This document shows, piece by piece, positions 59,540-64,000 of a DNA stretch of 64,000 nucleotides. Position numbers and translations under genes: made by a program. This DNA is from Camphora micrantha (taxonomy: Eukaryota > Streptophyta > Magnoliopsida > Laurales > Lauraceae), in the NCBI GenBank assembly GCA_003546025.1, contig QPKB01000008.1, positions 18,659,231 through 18,723,230 of the forward strand. The letters run 5' to 3'. The notes under the pieces are model-generated. The model saw only the letters and a list, made by a program, of their open reading frames with translations. It was not told where the DNA came from and did no database searches. The stretch's first letter is position 1. Every line of letters starts with the position of its first letter.

Positions 59540-59984
59540 TAAATTAACTTGGGCCCTACACATGTGGAAGGTAGATCCAACCTTCCATCAAGCGAAAAGA
59601 ACCAACCATTTCCCGGTCACCAACCAAAATTTATGTCTAATACTCTTGAAAATTATATTTCTCAACATGAGCCAATGTGGTTTCCTTTTTTCTTTCTTTC
59701 TTATTTTTATCAATTTTGTCTGTGCCCTTTTATGTAAATCAAATTCATGGAAGGAGCTAACCACTCGATGCCTCATATCTACTTTAAATGAACTAACCAT
59801 TAGTGTATAAATTGGGTTGATTGAAACCTCTTCTTTTTCAGTATATGAGATCATCACTAAGCAACAAAATGTTCAGGTGAAAAAAATGTAAAACGAAAAT
59901 AATTTGTCCATTCATAATACTATTTTTACCTTATCTATCATATTTTGAATAGTTACTTATTGTTTATTCGTGTTCTTAGCAACC
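59540..59984 (+). promoter_or_regulatory. Duplicated upstream flank of the second NLR
   Basis: Collinear with about 36090-36515 upstream of the first NLR, including the TATCATATTTTGAATAGTTA and TATTGTTTATTC phrases and the acceptor-like GTTCTTAG just before the ATG. The copy of the promoter region therefore travelled with the gene. Confidence 0.6.
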
Positions 59985-61556
59985 ATGGAGTATCTTGGGA
60001 CATTTTTTGAAATGGGAAAGACAATATTAGCACCACTCTTAAATCTAAAGGAAAATGAGGATATTTTGGACAAGAAAATTGAAGAGTTGAGTTGCCGTGA
60101 GATCGATGTACGAGCAGATTTAGAAAATGCAAGTCTACAGTCTGGAAAGAGGCCCAAGAGAGGTAGAGTTATGGTTAAAAAATGTGCAAAATATTAAAGA
60201 AGATGTTCTTTATATTAAGCAAAAGTTAGGGGATCTGAGATGGCATCATTTCTGCTTACAATTAAATTTGGCCAAGCTTATCAAAGAGAAGATTGAAGAT
60301 GTAGTCCAGCTAAAAGAGAATGGGCGATTTCAAGAGGGATTGGTTGTTGATTTGTTGCCGGGTAGTATACAGACTTTTCCTACAACAAAATTAGTGGGCG
60401 AAACAACTGCCCTAAGAAGTTTAAAAATGATAGAGGAATGTCTAATAGATGATGGGGTAGGAAAGATTGGTGTCTATGGTATTTAGAGGTGTGGGAAAGA
60501 CAACCAATGAACCATATTCACAATAAAAGCAAAATGGCTGGAACATTCAATAGTGTCATCTGGGCGACTGTCTCTAAAGATTCATATATAGAGAAATTGC
60601 AAGATGATGTCTCCAAAGCAATGGGTGTAAGTCTCTCCCATAACAAAGATGCGCATCATAGATCAGCTGAGTTAATTCAGGCTTTCATCCATAGGGGTAG
60701 GTTCGTGCTCATTTTGGATGACATGTGGAATGTGTTTCCTTTAACAAAAGTTGGGATTCCAGAACCTAATGTGGAAAACAAATGCAAAATAATGTGGACT
60801 ACTCGATCTCAAAGAGTGTGCCGAGGGATGGACAGTCAAGTGACAATTAAAGTGGATTGTCTTACCAATGATGAATCATGGACTTTGTTTGAGGAGAAAC
60901 TTGGGGGTAATTTGGTACTTTCACTAGAAATTGAACAAATTGCGTAGGCTGTTGTTGAAGAGTATGACGGTTTGCCTACTGAAATCATTACAGGAGCAGT
61001 TATGAGGGGTGTGGATGAGATTACAATATGGAGGAATGCACTAGAAGACTTGAAAAATCTGAGACTTAATATTGGAGGCATAGAAGATGATCCCTTCTCT
61101 TGCTTGAGATTCTGCTTTGATGACTTGAAAACTCAAAGACACCGAGATTGTTTCTTGTATTGTGCATCATGTCTCGAAGAAGATCAAATAGATTGTGACT
61201 CGTTGCAGATGCTTCCTCTTTCCATCAACAACATACCACCCTCTCTCAAACAGATCAAAGGATCCATAACACAGTGGGACTCATTGCAGTGGGATTGTAA
61301 CAATACAAAAATGCTCCTCCAACCCTTTTTCCCAACTGCACCGGACAGAGATTTGCACAGAGTAAAAACAGAAGAAGAAGAAGAAGATGTTGTAGATGAT
61401 ACCAATGATGCTGATGATGAACAGCATGGATCCAAAAGGAAAGCAGATGTGTTAGCCGAGCGGCGCCATCTGGACTTGAATCTCCCCCCACTTTCAATGG
61501 AGCAAGAGATTGAGCTCTCTCCCAGAAACTCGAAAAAATGGAAGACACATGAATGA
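59985..61556 (+). pseudogene. Second CC-NB-ARC gene copy, LRR deleted, broken
   Basis: Paralogue of the gene at 36.5 kb, same strand, starting ATG 59985 (MEYLGTFFEMGK). Damage: a 2-bp deletion near 60163; a TAG at 60484 and frame change inside the P-loop (GVYGI then stop, where the intact copy has GVYGMGGVGK); a TAG at 60945 in place of a lysine codon. GLPL is changed to GLPT. A deletion of about 1.4 kb relative to copy 1 joins the RNBS-D region (CDSLQ) straight to the last LRR (MLPLSINN), removing the MHD and nearly all LRRs. The final frame 60972-61556 stays open for 194 codons and keeps the tail: EEEEEDVVDD acidic run, KRKAD, HLDLNLPP, KKWK. It is unlikely to act as a receptor. Confidence 0.88.
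61410..61556 (+). other. Conserved NLR tail: acidic run, basic cluster, EAR-type motif
   Basis: Codons for DDEQHGSKRKAD, ERRHLDLNLPPLS and KKWKTHE. DLNLPP is a canonical DLNxxP EAR motif, known in other plant proteins to bind TOPLESS-type co-repressors. KRKAD and KKWK are nuclear-localisation-like. The matching region of the first copy is 39286-39387. Confidence 0.75.
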
Positions 61557-63500
61557 TGGTCTATCAACATTTGTACTTCTTCCAATGTCATGAAATTGTT
61601 TTTTCGTTTTCTTTTTTCCTTTTTCTTTGATGTAATCTGTTCCCACGTACTTGTGAGAGTGTTGCATCATTGCTACCAAGCAAACATAAGGAGTAAGAGA
61701 AGGCTGATAGCATTACTCAACTTTTAAAAGCTACATAGTCAGAAATTCTGTTAAATGCTTTTTGTATATGTTGAGAACTTGAAACGGTGTTCTTGTTTTT
61801 TTCCTTTATTCAGCAAAAAGGTCCTTTACTCATTTTAATATATGCAATTGAAATATCTCTATAGATAGGCACGCTCAAGGAAGGGTTGGAAGTTCGAGCA
61901 CTGCAAACTAAAATTATATGGGCATCTGCGAGTTAATGGAACAATCAACTGTTGACAGCAAATCAACTGTCAACTTTTTGGCTCCTCATGTTTAAGTCAG
62001 GTACATTTTGCATAAAAAACAGATTTATATTACAAGTCATTTCTGGCCTTCATTAGAGAGGAAAGCAGATCTTCAAGTTGTTCTATGGTTAGTTCTTGAA
62101 GTGATGACCATGAAGACCTCAATAATGAGTGCAAGCCAATGAGCCGCCACCTGTTGAACGATAAAATTAACAAACTTCTTTCTTTTCTTTGGTTTTTTCC
62201 TTATCTATACAATATCAACAAGCTTCAGTAATAGCTTCTTGGGTCATTTAAGAACCAAGAAGCTTGAGAAGAAGGGGTTATACAATTGGTTGGGAACCCA
62301 GTTATCATGAGATCGATCCCTAGATATCCTCTCTTCTACTTGTGTGGCTGCTCTCGAGATGTGTGTAGGCGTCATCTCTTCACATGTTGGGCTGTCTCGT
62401 CTGCACGTTTGTGCACCCTCTCCCAACATGAGCGGGTGCACCCTAGTCCTAGCTCCTTAGCTAGAGTACCCAAAAAAAAAAAAGAATCAAAGAGGTATAA
62501 AGCATTGGATTCAGATAAATTCACATGAATGCTAAAACCTATTCCATGTAAAAGATTTAAACCTATGGTCCATTTGGAACCTTGGGACTCACTGGGTTGC
62601 ACTCGAATTATCCTAAGAGCTAGGTAACCGTTCTTTTTTTAATCAATTTCTCAGTAATTGGTGATGGAAAAGGGCAAAAAAACTGTCACATATAGGTAAA
62701 CTAAGGTTACAAAATGAATGATCACTCACTTCCACATGTATGGAGTCACCTACAATCAATGTATGAAGATATATAAACAGGATCAAGCTTCTTAAAAATA
62801 TACTGTATAAACAAGATCCAAGCTTCTTAAAAATATACAGTTTTCTTCTTCTTCTTCTTCTTTCTTCTCTTTAGTTTCAAGTTTATATCAGTGATTGATC
62901 GATGATTCCAGGGTTCGGAAGGCCCTAGAAACTATATTATATCTGGATTTTGTTATTTGGGCCCAAACCTCTTTATCTTTTGGAAGAAAGATATTTCAAC
63001 GGAATTTTTGTTCTTTATTTTTTTTAATTTGTTCTAAATGTGATCAATCTACCTGTCTTACCAACTCCAATCATGAGTGTGCTATCAAAAAGAAAAAAAC
63101 TCTGATCAGAGTGGGACTTGGCTAAATGGCAACATGATAGTAGTGATCCTGCCTCTAAATTTGAGGCCAATTTATTCAATAACTACAACTGGTTCTTATG
63201 GTATTTTTCTTGATCTATAGGCATATACTCGACCAGCGTATCAATGTAGTTAGAATAGGCACATCAAGATGAAGACAAAAATGGGTAGTATACAACGTGC
63301 AAAGGTCTGTGTTGATCGTTGGTTTCGGATAGCAGAAAAAGGTGATTTTTTTTTGAGGTGCCAATCAACGGCTCTGATCAACAGTTACACTTTCCAATCA
63401 CAGAAACGAAGTGGCCTTGTGGGATAGTTAAGGGATAATATGATCTTTAATCCGACTTCATGTAGGGATTGCAATGGGTTTGCTTCGAGGTGGATTCTAC
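61557..63500. other. 3' flank of NLR copy 2 and non-coding DNA
   Basis: The first 100 bases match the flank after the first NLR. A 40-bp direct repeat containing CAAGCTTCTTAAAAATATAC lies at 62785 and 62818, and (TTC)n at 62844-62866. No gene recognised. Confidence 0.5.
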
Positions 63501-63522
63501 AAGAAAGATGTGTTAGACAAAC

Positions 63523-63962
63523 AACGAATAAAATCCCTCTTTACTATAGAATCCTCTCACGACTTTAAGACGCGATTGTGCAAAAAAGAAAACCATGAAA
63601 AATGAAAAAGGTTGGAAATATCATGTCCCTCTAAATAGACACTAAGATGGAAGCAATGACAAAAATTCCGTTGAAATATCTTTCTTACAAAAGATTATAT
63701 ATATATATATATATATAGATATATACATATAGGGGAAGTTTCAAATGCATCTATCCCTCACTATAGGGTGAGGGACACTTCCATAATTGGGAATTTTCAA
63801 GTACAAAAGTTACTTTTCAAGTACATAGGGTGTGGGATAGATGCTTGTCTTCATGTGCAAAAAGGAAAGTATCACTCACCCTATGGTGAGAGATAGATGC
63901 ACTTGAAACTTCCCCATATATATTAAGTCGTGAGAAGATTCTGCAGTAAAGAGGGAATTTTT
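63523..63962. mobile_element. Outer inverted-repeat element hosting a smaller one
   Basis: TCCCTCTTTACTATAGAATC and CTCTCACGACTTTAA at 63528-63566 face their complement (TTAAGTCGTGAGAAGATTCT, GCAGTAAAGAGGGA) at 63924-63957. The inner 63732-63915 element sits between them. It may be a MITE into which another inserted. Confidence 0.55.
63732..63915. mobile_element. Small MITE with 40-bp terminal inverted repeats
   Basis: A 184-bp element from GGGGAAGTTTCAAATGCATC to its complement GATGCACTTGAAACTTCCCC. TIRs extend through CTATCCCTCACTATAGGGTG. It lies in an AT-repeat flank (63697-63731), so the target duplication is ambiguous (ATATA on both sides). Confidence 0.85.
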
Positions 63963-64000
63963 TTTTTTATAAAACACTCATGATTGGAGTTGATAACATA

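Overview
This is nuclear DNA from a flowering plant. It is AT-rich, full of simple repeats and transposable elements, has no operon-like layout, and carries a plant CC-NB-LRR resistance gene, pentatricopeptide-repeat and ascorbate-peroxidase remnants, plant Ty1/copia and L1-type retroelements and an endogenous caulimovirid. The species cannot be fixed from the sequence; a woody magnoliid or basal eudicot is only a guess. One 65-base run of N at 4013-4077 is an assembly gap.

Layout. 1-4900: no clear gene, apart from an unassigned open frame at the left edge, a long G tract and degenerate repeats. 4904-11199: a Ty1/copia retrotransposon on the minus strand with both LTRs and a 5-bp target duplication; its gag-pol is broken and most of the reverse transcriptase is deleted. 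11960-16100: a scrambled endogenous pararetrovirus (movement protein, spacer, coat-protein and RT pieces in mixed order and orientation). 17848-24579: a proposed Helitron (5' TC, 3' double palindrome plus CTAG, A/T insertion site) holding exon fragments of an ascorbate peroxidase and of the Fe-S scaffold NBP35. 24580-36000: intergenic DNA holding MULE-type, hAT-type and related inverted-repeat elements, several with readable target duplications, one nested in another, plus an L1-type tail.

36516-39387: a CNL-type NLR gene, intact in every NB-ARC motif but split by an apparent one-base insertion at the start of the LRR. 41333-42746: a MULE with long TIRs and a perfect 9-bp duplication, carrying a 120-codon open frame that looks like a captured gene piece (Pack-MULE). 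45300-46230, 54560-55459 and 57280-59390: decayed L1-type LINEs, one with an in-frame triplication of 48 codons. 49092-49830: a PPR pseudogene. 55619-56535: a TRIM-like mini LTR element. 59985-61556: a second NLR copy, duplicated together with its upstream and downstream flanks and then broken by frameshifts, stops and a deletion of the MHD and LRR regions. 63523-64000: nested small inverted repeats running off the window.

Most notable points: (i) both NLR copies end in an acidic or charged tail with a basic nuclear-localisation-like cluster followed by a DLNxxP (EAR-type, TOPLESS-binding) motif, which suggests an NLR with a built-in nuclear/co-repressor tail; (ii) a two-gene-fragment Helitron; (iii) three MULE-type elements with palindromic internal motifs centred on GATATC or GTCGAC, one of them an almost complete 640-bp foldback. 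The only candidate expressed protein gene is the NLR at 36.5 kb; nearly everything else is mobile or decayed DNA.
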